Part shown: in pieces, positions 34,227-46,033 of the stretch
Layout: each line of letters begins with the position of its first letter
Numbering within the stretch: position 1 is the stretch's first letter
Assembly: GCA_003988855.1 (NCBI GenBank)
Contig: QYAI01000001.1
Coordinates: 682,001 to 746,000 of the forward strand
DNA from: Arachnopeziza araneosa
Lineage: Eukaryota; Ascomycota; Leotiomycetes; Helotiales; Arachnopezizaceae
Reading direction: 5' to 3'
Length of the DNA stretch: 64,000 bases
Notes under the pieces: model-generated
Seen by the model: only the letters and a program-made list of their open reading frames with translations
Databases searched by the model: none
Told to the model about the DNA's origin: nothing
Position numbers and translations under genes: made by a program

Positions 34227-35442
34227 ACCGAGACGACGACAACAACAACCAAATGCGTCCTCTGCCGGGGAATCGAAGCTGGAGTCGCAAAGAAAAGAAG
34301 AAGTTTGAGAATGGAGATGTCGTGGGGAGGTTGTTCGTTCGTAGGGGGAAGAGGGAGGAATGAGAGAGGTAGGCGACCGGGAGCGAATGATTTGGCGGCA
34401 ATCGGCTGAAGCTGAGATTAAAGCCTCTTTTGAGGTATGATCGGGGAAGGGGGGCCACAATACGAGTTCTGACCTCTGCGAAAAAGGGTCAATTGCGGTG
34501 GTGTTCGCCGTTGATGGAGGAGGAGGACAGTGTGTGTTTTTTTTGGGGGGGTGGTTTGTTTTTCGGTTCCCTCAGACTCTTTCTCCCTGATGTCAGATGT
34601 TTCCAGGTGAGGAAGAGGATGGGCAGGGTGAGGAATTAAAGAAGACAGGACACACGCACAACTAATCCTCCCCATCGACCAGGATGCCGAGCGAGACTTT
34701 CAGCAGAAAAGCGGATTCGCTGCGAGCACTAACTACGCCCTTAAAGCTGATCCTCTCTTCCCCTTCATTAGGCAAGTCGACGAGTCCTGGCCGGCGCCCA
34801 CACCCAATGACCAGACGCTCTTTATTTAGGACGTGGCTCATTCCAGCACGAGAAGATGGATCAACAAAACCTCTTCAGACGCTGCGACTGCCCGCGCTGA
34901 TAGGTCGGCGCTCTATGATACGAGTGAGGCTGTGCTGCGCCTCTCTCTCTCTTCTCTCTCTCGTCTCTCTCGTCTCTCTCGTCTCTCTCTCGCAACGCTA
35001 CCTACCTATCGTACTACACGCTGCTCTGGCATCTATTTAAGACCTCTCACGCTGTTTTGCCTCATCGCCGTCTCAGGCTACCCAAACGGTCAGACTGACG
35101 GCCGAGAGAAGCCAAGAAGTCAACAACTCGCTCATTAAGCGTCTCTCTCTTTACGCTTCCCTCCCTCTTGAATCGTCTCATCTCGGCCCTGGATCCTGCA
35201 CGCTTCTCACTCATCCGGTCATTCGCCTCCGCCGAACGAGATATGATAAGCACGCTGCAGTCTCTTCATAAAATTATGAAGCAACTGCGACCACCTCATT
35301 CGCCTCCGCCGTCGGACTGACTGATCACCACCACGGCCATGTTCAGAAACGCGGATGGCGCTGCCGGCCGTTTGAGAACATCTCACCTCCTCCGATGTTT
35401 ACATGGCCGTCCCTCCATCATCTCATGCACAACTCTGAATCA

Positions 35443-35477
35443 CCCTCCTCCTCCTCCTCCTCCTCCTCCTCCTCCCC
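35443..35477. repeat. (CCT)n triplet tract
   Basis: About eleven CCT copies ending in a C run; no gene covers it. Confidence 0.9.
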
Positions 35478-36404
35478 CCCTTATCTCGATCCTCTTTCGC
35501 TCGCTCCCCCCTCCACCTCCCACTATCTCCACTCCCAGCACCAGCCCGGCACCACGACACACCTCAACGCTCGGCCCGGTCACTTCTTCCACGACAGGGA
35601 ACGGAGATGACTTCTCCATTGCTCAACGTGACTTTCCTTTCTCCAATCCTCCCCCCCCCTTTCGCAAGAAAAGCCTGTTCCATTATCCAGATTCGACAAG
35701 TTATCTTGAAATCTTGCAGTCATTACTTGTTGACGTCAGTACAGTAGATGGCCGGCATCATTATCATGTCAGTCCTTTAAACTAATCCTGGTCAAAGCTC
35801 TTAGGGCCTGCCGGGATATCCTACCCTCCCTCTAACAACATATTTCCTGTTTCTCGTGACTCGTGAGCGCCATATGGACATTGTAAAATCTATTCTGTCA
35901 GAGTTATGATTTCTTCGCTACTCGAAGCGAGTCTTTGACCAATTTGGGCAGCTTTGACACCATGTACAGAGCACGAGTTTTAGTCACAATTGGATGGAAA
36001 CCATCTCATTCAGGACCCAGGTACTCGTTCATTTTTGTGCTGCCGATTACTATACAAAACTCTGATCCAGAGCCACGGCGAGCAACCCATTCTATGTGCA
36101 GATCTCCTTCGTCCCCAGAGAGGTCCCCTTTCCATGTTCACTTTAACACCATCTATTATCGAAAAAAAAAAAAAAAAGACATTAATCGGAGCTGCAATCA
36201 GAGCTCTAGAAGACTTGAGCCGGCAGATTATACGCCAGCTCGTCTACACCTGGGTTGGATGTGGCATGCCGTTTGTTCTAGAATCTTACAAGGTGGGTGG
36301 TCGGTTTGTCGTGTGTAATGAAATCAAAATGCGCGCTCAAATGCTTCGAAAAGTGGTTCCTCAAACCAAGGATGCCCACCAAGAACGTGACAAAACATTG
36401 TCAT

Positions 36405-38995
36405 CTAAGCACCAGGTCTCATGCCCCACTGAGGCTTGAGACTTGCTGCTAGATCATCTTTCGTGCCGACCATATCAGTAGGAAGTCGACTAACACGGTA
36501 CGCGCCTTTACGAATGGCTCCAAGCTGGACAGAGGAGAGTCCGCTCCCATTGCTTCGGATACTTCCTGTCTCGCTCATATTATCAGGATCTCTGAACTTC
36601 TTGGGAGGTGCAAAGTCTAGCGTGCTGAATGTTCCTGATTTTCGGAGCATGTGCCTGATCTGCAGTTAGTATTTGGCTAAGCGGCGGGACGGTTTTTTGA
36701 CTTACGGACTAGGCATTGGCGCAAGTTCATCAAATGCACTAATGGTAGGAGTGTAGGCCTGGACCGTTGGCGAATATGGTCGTCTCTCTCCGAGAGGACT
36801 CTCCGCTCGTCCAATTTGTCGGTCACGGAAGGTTGATGGTGGTGCAAAATCAGTGGAATTCATAATGGCAAATGAATCATCTCTGAGCTTGGACGGGGTC
36901 GGAAGTGTATTGAGAGGAGCAGGAGGAGGAATTGGTCGCTTTGGACCTGGCCGTCCTCTGGGTTGCATTCGACCAGACGCGGACGAGTGAGCTCTTGGTC
37001 CCGCAGCGAACCTGGGGTCACCCCTTGCACCGTTGGCACTCATTGCTCCAAAGGAGCCAGTTCTTACTCGCGGTCCTCCTTGGAATCTAGGTGCGGGAGG
37101 TGGTGTCATAGCACGGCGAGTGACAGGCTGTGCGCCTGGCATGACGAACTGGTTTGTTTCGGGGTCGAAGTAGGCAGCATCACCAAGGAAATTGTAGTCA
37201 TCCTCCTCCTCATAGTATGGGTCTACCGGGGCTGGCGCAGGTTGTTTGTTTTCCGGTTTGCTTTCATCAAAGTACTCCTTATAGAATGATCTAATTCGGT
37301 TGGCTCTGATCTCAGGATCATCAACCTCAAGGGTAGCATTGGGTGGCAGTGGTCGAAAGCCTACAGACTGACGATTCGTATTGTAAGCAGGAGCTTTCAA
37401 CCCAGGTTGGGGATATTGCTCAACAGGTGGCGCGTACTCCTCAGAGCCATCCACGTAATAAGGTTGACCTCGAGGGGCGTCGTTGTTGGGAGTGGGACCT
37501 CTGTCATTTCTGTCGCCTCGACCTCTATTGTCATATCGGTCTTTTGGGTCACCTCGGTTACCTCGTTCTCTTGGATCGCCTCTGTTACTACGATCTCTTG
37601 GGTCGCCTCTATTACCACGATCTCTTGGGTCGCCTCTATTACCACGATCTCTGGGATCGCCTCTGCCACCTTGATCTCTAGGGTCGCCCCTGCCACCTCT
37701 GGCTCTTGGGTCACCTCGGTCTCTTCTATCCCCACGTGCGTTCTGAGGTCCTGGTGGTCCACGACTTCTAGGCAGTCTCATATTGGGCAATGCTGGCTGA
37801 CGTTCGTCAACCAATTCACGGGGCGGAGGAGGCGGCGATGGCTCACGCTCCATGATGAGCTGTGCTAGATAGTTGTTACTGCTCCTGTCGTGGCTTGCAT
37901 AAGACTCCCGGTGGTCTGGAACATCCGCGGCAAGTCCTTGATCTGGGAAGGGACTAGATGAACGACTATCGCTCATCTCTGATTCCATTTTTTCTGGATC
38001 GTGTACAACAGGCACAGGCACTGGATGTGGAGTGGGTGGGAGGCCTTTTCGCTGAATAGATTTAACCTCTGGAATATGTGCTTCAGGTGGCTCAACAGGA
38101 TATGGGGGGGCTGGATAGGCTGGAACAGGATCGATAGGGCTCAAGGAAGAATTGCTCTGTGGGATGGATTGCTTGCGTGGAGGAAGAGGAGCATGTTCCT
38201 TGACCGGGGTATGTGCAATATTTGAGGCATTCGAGAGGAGGTCTGCTTTGTCGTTCATCCGTGATGGTGCTGTGCTGGATCCCGTATAGATGGAAGAGCC
38301 CTGTTTCGACCTGGGTCGAGCGAGATCGCCATCTCCTGGGAAATACTGAGTAACTGGTCGGTAGGGATCTTCTTTTTGGACGGTCCTCGAGAGAGAATGG
38401 ATTGACTCCCGCGAGTCCTGTAGCTCCGGCGGCAACAGATATGGATTTGCCATTCTCATGTCTGCCATATCCATTGAGACTTGTCGGGTGCTCATACCAG
38501 CCCGCGTGCCGCGTTTCTCTGTCATGCTCATCTCCGTACCCATCTGCTGAAACCGCTTTGATTTTCTATTTTGAGGCACGTCTCCCAAACCAAAGTCCAT
38601 TGATGCATGTCGGTCGTCAGCATCCTCTTCCCTCTGCTTTCGTACATGTCTGCGTTGAAGAATGATGAATAATATTGCGGCACCAATAACGGGAATACTA
38701 TGTGCTATCAGCAAGTGAAATTTTGGGTGTTCGAAGCAACTCACGCGACACCAAGGATGATGGGCATAGTAAAACTCGAGGAGCTGGTTGGCTTTTCACA
38801 GGCATTCGGGCCACAGCTGCTCGTGGCAGTCTCTGACGACGATGTTGATGTGTCCGTCTGGCGTGCGGCCAAGACGCGGTCTGGAACAGCGAGGTTCATG
38901 ATCGAGTCCATTCTTCCTACGACCTGCGGCTCCTCGACCTGGGCTGGAATGCGGGGACCCAGCCTAACGATATCTGCCATCTGTCGGTTCTCCAT
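36405..38995 (-). CDS. SKG6-type single-pass membrane protein with RGD-rich nonapeptide repeats
   Basis: Reverse exons 38995-38745, 38697-36706 and 36654-36405 join in phase to 830 aa. A short N-terminal part has Ser/Thr-rich sequence and CGPNACEK. It is followed by one membrane helix formed across the first intron (TMPIILGVAIPVIGAAILFII) and a basic stop-transfer (QRRHVRKQ). This resembles the helix of Skg6/Axl2-type polarity proteins. The roughly 720-residue cytoplasmic tail is disordered, Pro-rich, and holds seven tandem copies of a nonapeptide like RGDPRDRGN. Several PxxP-type stretches could bind SH3 proteins. The last exon (PSPHMLRKSGTFSTLDFAPP) repeats a motif seen earlier in the tail (STDFAPPSTFRD). 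There is no signal peptide. A role in polarity or septum scaffolding is inferred only from the architecture. Confidence 0.8.
37534..37722. repeat. 27-bp coding minisatellite (seven RGDPRDRGN-like units)
   Basis: Seven in-frame 27-bp units within the SKG6-like tail, read on the reverse strand. Two central units are nearly identical at DNA level, which suggests recent expansion. Confidence 0.85.
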
Positions 38996-40733
38996 GACGG
39001 CGGAAGGGCCTGATAGGGAGATGGTTCTGGGCGAAGACGAAGTCCCTCAAGATTGCAGTCGGCGTTGGGTCTTGTTCACGACGGATGTAATGGGTGTCAG
39101 ATTGATGTCGTAGATTAAAAACAAAGGGATTCGTGGAGCGGATTGATGACAGACGGGTTTCGAGATGTTCCTCTCCGCAATACTGGCATGCAATTATTGA
39201 AACGACTCAAACGACAGATTCACCACCAGGAAGCGACGAGGCGTCACGGGCAACGTTCAAGAGAGCGACGAGAGTTGGACTTGGTACGGGTCATGAGTAA
39301 AGAGCGTCAGAGAGAAGATTAAAAGAATGACTGGCCCGACTGGCAGGCAGATGGATGAGGAGGTGGTGGTGGTGGTGGTGGTGGTGGTGGTGGTGGTGGG
39401 AATGTCGTTGATCGATAATGGAAAAGAATGAATGATGGTGATAGTAGTCGTGGTGCTGCTGAAGGAGAGAAGACCAGCAGTGGAAGGGGACGGGCAGATT
39501 GGGATTGGCTGCGGTTTGGATGGGGCGGGACGAGGGCTAATTTCCTGCAGGTCCACCAAGTCAGGGGACGCCTGTGGGGAAAACAAGCCAGCAAGCATCA
39601 GGAACAAGAAAAGAAGACGGGTCAGAATGATTCTTCGTGGCCAGGAGAAAAAGTTGGAAACGTTGACATCTGCAGCGCCGTTGAAGCCATTCATGGCGTG
39701 TGCCGACGAGAGCGAACATCTTCTAGCATGATAGTATCGTGCCCATTTCCTTCTGTTCTTTTCCCTTTTCTTTTCCCTCTTTCCCTTCCCTTTTCTGACC
39801 TGCCAGACGGGGATTGGCAGCGGCTCAAAAAGGGACTTTTGCGTCCCATTTGCGGAACTGACCCATCTGCATCGGGCTACTCAGGCACACGCCAGCGTCT
39901 GTTCGTCAGGGGGGTTTAGTGTCCCCCTCTCCACTGTTTCCTCCCCCAAACGATGATTGGAAACAGCCTACAGTACTGCCTCGTGCCTGTCCGTACCAAC
40001 AATAACGTACATCCGCAGCAGAACTTGGTCTCCCTGCCTGCGCCCTAGACGACCTGATTTCGCTTCACAGGCTGCGCGAGTTCCTTACGAGCACCATCAT
40101 CACCGTCCATCTCGCCCTTCTGCCTATCCATCACCTACCTTCCCTCATCCTATATATTACACCTGCTCTCCTTACTTTCTATCGAAAACCCGCAAAGACC
40201 ATCTAATCTCCAAACGACGACGCTCTGTCAGTGATTCGCCCGCCTGCCCCCCGGGATGAGGGAGATTGAGATGAGCACGCCGCCATAATTATCTCCAGCC
40301 TAGCCAGCATCAGCGCTCAGATCCGCTGCAGCTTACCGCACGCCCCGTAGGAAGACGACTGTACTGTACTGTACTGTACAATCCAGATCCTGATGTTGCG
40401 AGCAGGCACTTGCAACCTCTTTTTATCCAAGATGTCTTGTCCCCAGCGCATACTGTTATGTATTGGAATTTCATCTGTAAATAACGCCGGCTGTGGCTAA
40501 AAGGGTCAGCAATTGTTGATCGATTGGCCGCTGTGCTCATTCGCTTAGCGCGAGGAAATTTGACGCTGCTGCAGCGAACACCCTAATCCATCCATCCCCA
40601 TCCCCATCCCCATCCCCATCCACCTCCAAGGCTCTCCCACCAAACCCCGTGCTATCGAGTCTAGCGACCAACAGGGGTTCATTGCTTCTAGAATCAGAGC
40701 TGTTGCACATAGCGATGTGATATCATACCTAAT
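38996..40733. promoter_or_regulatory. Divergent intergenic region, SKG6-like gene to DHX35
   Basis: About 1.7 kb between two divergent starts. A GGT triplet tract lies 370-400 bases upstream of the SKG6-like ATG. A five-base repeat (GTACT) lies at 40356-40378 and CATCCC repeats at 40594-40622, just before DHX35. No gene is supported. Confidence 0.5.
39362..39398. repeat. (GGT)12 triplet tract
   Basis: About twelve perfect GGT copies in the 5' flank of the SKG6-like gene. Confidence 0.9.
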
Positions 40734-42871
40734 ATGTCAGAATTCGATCTTGCTGCCACCTTCATCCCGTCCCTCCACAAGCCATCCTCTTTGCTCCCTA
40801 TTGCCCGCCATCGGCAGCATCTCCTCTACCTGATTGAGACATACCCAGTGACCATTGTTGTGGGCCAGACTGGATCGGGAAAGACAACCCAACTGCCCCA
40901 GTATCTTGAGCAAGCAGGATGGTGTTCCGACGGCAAGGTCATTGCCGTGACACAGGTAACTCCTCCTCTCACTTCCTCCCAGCGGACGTGCTAACAGAAT
41001 CACAGCCTCGCAGAGTTGCAGCTACAACCGTTGCCATCAGAGTTGCCGAGGAGGTAGGATGTGAGGTAGGCAAGGAGGTGGGATACTCGATCCGCTTCGA
41101 AGATGTCACCTCCGCCGCTACGCGCATTAAGTTTCTCACCGATGGCTTGCTACTGAGAGAGGCGTTAGTTGATCCGCTGCTTTCGAGATACGCTGTCATA
41201 ATCGTTGATGAAGCACATGAGAGGTCTCTCAGCACGGATGTCCTCCTCGGTGTGTTAAAGAAGATCTTGAAGCGACGGCCGAATGATCTCCGAATCATTA
41301 TCAGCAGTGCGACTTTGCAAGCGGAAGCCTTCCTGAAATTCTTCATGGGCGATGCAGACCCGCAGCTAAAATCGTCCGAGCAAGATCCAATGACCATAGA
41401 TGAGCTGATTGCCCAAGGAAGTTCTGGAATGCAAGACCCCTCGCTTGGTGGCAGTATTGGGCGCATCATCAACCTGGAGGGCAGGATGTATCCAGTGGAT
41501 ATCCTCTACCTAGAGACTCCTGCTGAAGATTACGTTGAGAAGGCGGTTCAAACAGTCTTCGATATCCATACCAAAGAACCTGATGGAGATATCCTCGTCT
41601 TCCTTACAGGAAGGGAAGAGATAGATTCAGCCGTTCAAGCAATATCAGAACGAGCTACGGATCTACACCCGAGAGCTCAGTCACTGATGCCTCTTCCTCT
41701 CTACGCAGGTTTGTCAACAGAGCAACAAATGTATGTCTTTGAAGAAGCTCCAGAAAACACGAGAAAGGTAATATTCTCTACCAATATTGCAGAGGCATCT
41801 GTCACGATTGATGGAATTGTCTATGTGGTGGATACTGGCTTTGTCAAGCTTCGGGCTTACAACCCACTCACGGGCATCGAAACTTTAACCGCCACAGCCA
41901 TCTCCAAGGCTTCTGCTACGCAGCGAGCTGGTCGTGCAGGTCGAACCAAACCTGGCAAGTGTTATCGACTCTTCACTGACTCCAGCTTTCAATCCCTGGA
42001 TGATGCTACCGTGCCAGAAATCCAAAGGTCGAACCTGGCGCCTGTGATTCTGCAATTGAAAGCTCTTGGTATTGATAATATTGTAAGATTTGACTTTATC
42101 ACTTCTCCCCCTGCAGAACTCGTGATTCGAGCTCTCGAATTGCTTTATTCCCTAGGAGCCCTGGACGATTACGCAAAATTGACGAAGCCAACCGGGATCA
42201 GAATGGCAGAATTAGCAGTAGAGCCCATGATGGCAAAAACGCTCCTCGCTGCTCCGAGCTTTGGCTGTCTTTCAGAAATCTTGACCATCGCTGCTATGAC
42301 CAGTCTTGGAGGTAACATCTGGTTCCACCACGACGGCGAAAAGAAGAAGATGGAGACCGCTCGACGGAAGTTTGCCGTTGAAGAAGGGGATCATATCACT
42401 CTACTCAACGTCTACCAAGCCTTTGTAACCAAGGGCAAGAAGGAAGGGCGATTCTGCCACGATAATTATATCAACTTTAAAGCCATGACACGAGCAGTCA
42501 GTATCAGAGCTCAACTCAAGAGATATCTAGAAAGATTCGGCATGAACATTGACGAAACATTATCTTCTAATGCTAATAGGCAGCCGTTATCTGTTGGAGG
42601 CCCAGATAAAGGCGAGCAGATTCGCCGCTGTTTGACAACTGGATTCTTTGCCCATGCGGCAAAAATGCAACCAGACGGGACATTTAAGAATGTGGCCGGA
42701 GGAACGATCTTGCATGCTCACCCAAGTTCACTGATGTTCAATAGAAAGGCAGATTGGGTCATCTTCCATGAAGTGATGGAGACTGGAAATAAGACATTTA
42801 TTCGGGATGTAACTAAAATCGAAAAAGGCTGGTTAACAGAATATGCTCCAGACTTTTATAAAATTCGATGA
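40734..42871 (+). CDS. DHX35: DEAH-box RNA helicase, DHX35 family
   Basis: Spliceosome-associated ATP-dependent RNA helicase of the DHX35 clade, nuclear. Exons 40734-40955 and 41006-42871 give 695 aa. The intron (GTAACT ... GCTAACAGAATCACAG) falls exactly before motif Ia. Motifs are complete: I GQTGSGKT (residues 44-51), Ia PRRVAAT, II DEAH (142-145), III SAT (175-177), V FSTNIAEASVTIDG and VI QRAGRAGR. The winged-helix/ratchet and OB-fold parts follow (LAVEPMMAKTLL, FCHDNYINFKAM, HPSSLMFN, VIFHEVMETGNKTFIRDV). The compact N-terminus without an RS or S1 domain, and the length near 700 aa, separate it from Prp2, Prp16 and Prp22. Budding yeast lacks this clade, but many filamentous fungi keep it. 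Confidence 0.93.
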
Positions 42872-43627
42872 GAATAGAGCCGCTTCCAAGCTACTCCAAC
42901 ATACTTCATTCGCAGGACCGGGTGATTCTTGGTGTTTCGAGAACCTGTTCACACTTCCATTTTACGCATCCCTCGTCTACTCTTTTCTGTAAAGAAACTC
43001 AGCTGTAGAGTTTTCCTCGCTTTTTGAGTTCCTTCACTTTCATTCGACCAGTTGACAACGCCGTTGCACGCCAGTGGGAAGGGAAGACGGAACGACCCCT
43101 CTGACACCAGACTCCTTGTGGGTAAAGTGCTGAAGCGACAGGAGCAACGGGAGCTGTCAGGTTCTGCACGCTTCTCGTTCTTGGTCCCTGCTCACGCGGA
43201 GCGTAGGAGCTGCTAGAGAGCGAGAGAGGTCCATCGGCTATGGCCAGAGGTAGGAGGGTGCGCGCTCGCGCATCTAGACGGTCATCGCAATGGATGTTGC
43301 CTATCAGATGAATGGCCACTCTGAGAGAGCGAATCCATGTATCATTTCTGAAGCATAATCGGTTATTGGCAGAGGCGAATACCGGCGGTCGAGAGGAAAG
43401 AGTATTCATACTTAGCGTACCGTACAAGACCCATGATCGGGAAAGGCTTCTAGGAGAAATAATATATAACTGCGGTTCCAGTGATGGTCGATTTGACCTC
43501 GCCTGTTCAGAATTTCTGTCTACTTTCGAATTTTCTTGTCCGAGTGTGCAAATATATTTTATACAAATCTACACTGAACAGAATCCTCGCCTTATAAATT
43601 AAGCACACTTGACTCACTCTGACCCGT
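42872..43627. other. Convergent intergenic region
   Basis: About 750 bases between the ends of DHX35 and the carboxylesterase gene. Short unspliced frames occur on both strands without recognisable domains. Confidence 0.45.
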
Positions 43628-45488
43628 CTAAATCTCAAACAACTCCGTCCTCTCTGACCAGAATCTACACTGCTGAGCCGCAAATCCATCATCCCTAACC
43701 TGCACCACAACACCACTCTCTACCCCCCCAGCAACCTCATCATTTCCTTCCCCGAAAGCTAACAATCTTCCCTCTCTCTCGCCACCTCTAAACCGATCCC
43801 ATCGAGGCCGTTCAGGCCACCGACCAGGGACCGCATTCGGATTCCCCGTCAAGATAAAACTCGTCCAATATGCATGCATCACTCCCGCAATCTCCTTCAC
43901 TGTCTGCGACTTTTTCGTGACTGCGGCATCGTACATGACGAATGGGATATGCGTCCCGTGATCTGCGCCGCCTCTCACACTACTCGAGGCGGCGAAGTGG
44001 TATAGATATACGGGGGCGAAATCAGGTGCTGATTCGTTGCCTTGTGAGGCGTAGTGGGCAGTTTGGCGTACGGGGGAAATGTAAGCGAATTGGCCGTATG
44101 CGGCGGTAAGACGTGCGTATTGTCCGCCCACTCCGCTGCGGGTTTCTGTGTACGGTGAGGTGGCTTCGGTGGTTGGGTCGGGGTAGATCTCGCTGAGGAG
44201 GTCGATATCTGAGGAGGTAAGTTGCGGGAGGAGAGTCTTGAAGAAGGTAATAAAGTCGTCGTTTGTGTTTGCGTTCGAGGGGACGAACATGGCCCCTTCG
44301 TCTGTGTTGAAGCCGGTTAGGATGGGGACTTTGTGGTAGTTACCCGACTTCCAGGCGTCCTATCGGAATGAGTAAGGGCATAATCCGGAGTAGATGAGAG
44401 TAAAGATATAGGTATTGCTTACAATAGGTCGGACAGAAATCATATCACCGTCGATCACAGGTTGAAACGGCCATCTAACAGAAGGATTGTACTTCTCGAA
44501 GACTGACTCGGAAGCTTTCTTGATGTAATCAACAGATTTCTGACGCAGGTATCCCATGAGCTTATCATCAGATACCTTCGTAGCCCCAACATTGGCGACG
44601 AATTCTTGAAATTGCTTCTCATGAAGTGGGTGGCTGTATGAGTAGACCGCCCTAGCTGTTGCGGCACCAGACTCTATGATCACTCTGTGAAACAGTGGAG
44701 GTTTGTCCGTGTTCATAAATAGGTGATGGCCTATCTGGAAAGTGTAAGTAGATATCATCTCTTCTGAGGCTTCGACCTACCGAATGAGCTCCTGCACTTG
44801 CTCCCATGATGGTAATATTATGCACATCACCGCCAAACTCGGAAATGTTGTCTTGGACCCACTGCAATAACAAAGCTTGATCTTTTAGACCCATATTTAG
44901 GATCCCTTCACTTGCCGTGAGCCTTGATGGCAGGAATCCAAACGCTCCAATACGATAGTTGAAGCTTATTCCAATAAACGGTTCTGCTGACCAGGCGACC
45001 AAATTTGGGATTTGTGCTGAGCCTCCCCAGCCATAATTAAAACTTCCTCCATGAATGTAAACCAAGACTGGTATTTTTCTCTCGTGGTTCCTTTTCTTCG
45101 GCCGATAGATGTTCAAATTGAGACAATCCTCTCCCTGGGGAATAGCGTTGCGGGCCCCGGCGGGACAGCGCTCTCGATAACGGGAAGCATCGAAATCTTC
45201 ACTTGATGAGCCGATAGGCACTGGTGGTCTAAAACGCCCCTCGCCAGCTGTTGATAGAGCATATGGGATGCTCAAAAACTGCTCCAGTACTTGAGGATAG
45301 CCGTCCTTTACCTCAACGCCGATGATGCGCCCTTGGCGCAATTTGACATTTGGTCGATGCTCCATTGTGTTCCACCCCAGAAAACTTCCCCCGGAAAAGT
45401 TGGAAAGCAGCACCCATAACGTTGCGAATCCAACCGCGAGAATTGTAAGGTTCCCCCTCCATTTATGGCGTCGCATCGTGTCTAGCAT
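43628..45488 (-). CDS. Type-B carboxylesterase/lipase, membrane-anchored or secreted
   Basis: Alpha/beta-hydrolase of the cholinesterase-type carboxylesterase family; substrate unknown. Reverse exons 45488-44781, 44734-44423 and 44359-43628 join in phase (583 aa). A basic start (MRRHKWRG) and hydrophobic segment (LTILAVGFATLWVLLSNF) indicate a signal anchor or signal peptide. Family motifs are FLSIPYA, EDCLNLNIYRPK, PVLVYIHGGSFNYGWGG and FGFLPS. The nucleophile elbow is GASAGA with Ser near 231. Catalytic Glu is near 361 (GFNTDEGAMF) and His near 474 (ADHGTHIPFV). The elbow has Ala where Glu or Gln is usual, but the Ser-Glu-His triad is complete, so the enzyme is probably active. The start is the first ATG that includes the hydrophobic segment. 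Confidence 0.92.
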
Positions 45489-46033
45489 TGCTGGTTACGT
45501 CTCTCTGTGTCTTCAACATTCCATCGCTCTTTCGAGAGCAATCAGTGAGCAATGCCACCTCCAAACCCGTTTCCAGTCATTCCAGGGACGTGTTGATGGA
45601 TGCTGTCCACGGCAGCGAGGTCGCCCCAGGTGTTGTTGATGCTGACCGGAGATGAGGACAAGCTCCAAGTCACGTGACCCACCCATCTTGACGCTCATTC
45701 GACCTCCTAGCGCCAACTTCCATCTTCAAACAGTCTCCTCTCCATGTTGGTGGATCTAAGGCTGCCAATTTCTAAATATAACAGTCTATAAATAAATGGA
45801 AGACTGCTGCCGTTTCTTGCACTAGTTGAAATCAATTGTCGTGCAGGAATGAGTACGGCTATCTTCATTCGAAAGACTATTGCAGATCTTGGGATTGATA
45901 TCCCAGCTTACGAATACAAAATCAAGCCTGACACCATACGATAAACGAATGACTCCCAATACGTCTGTGAATCAAGGGGTATTGAACAGATCAGACAACT
46001 TCTAATGCAAGCAAGACATGCTCCAAGACACAA
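45489..46033. other. Intergenic, carboxylesterase promoter
   Basis: About 540 bases holding the 5' flank of the esterase and the 3' end of the next reverse-strand gene. No gene is visible. Confidence 0.5.

Larger units (their letters stand above)
33885..36404. other. Intergenic, upstream of the mucin-like gene
   Basis: About 2.5 kb with much low-complexity sequence: GAA triplets, a CTCTCT-rich stretch near 34944-34992, CCT triplets and a 16-base A run near 36162-36177. Frames here consist mostly of translated repeats. No gene is supported. A candidate 5' leader intron of the mucin-like gene spans 33919-34010. Confidence 0.5.
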
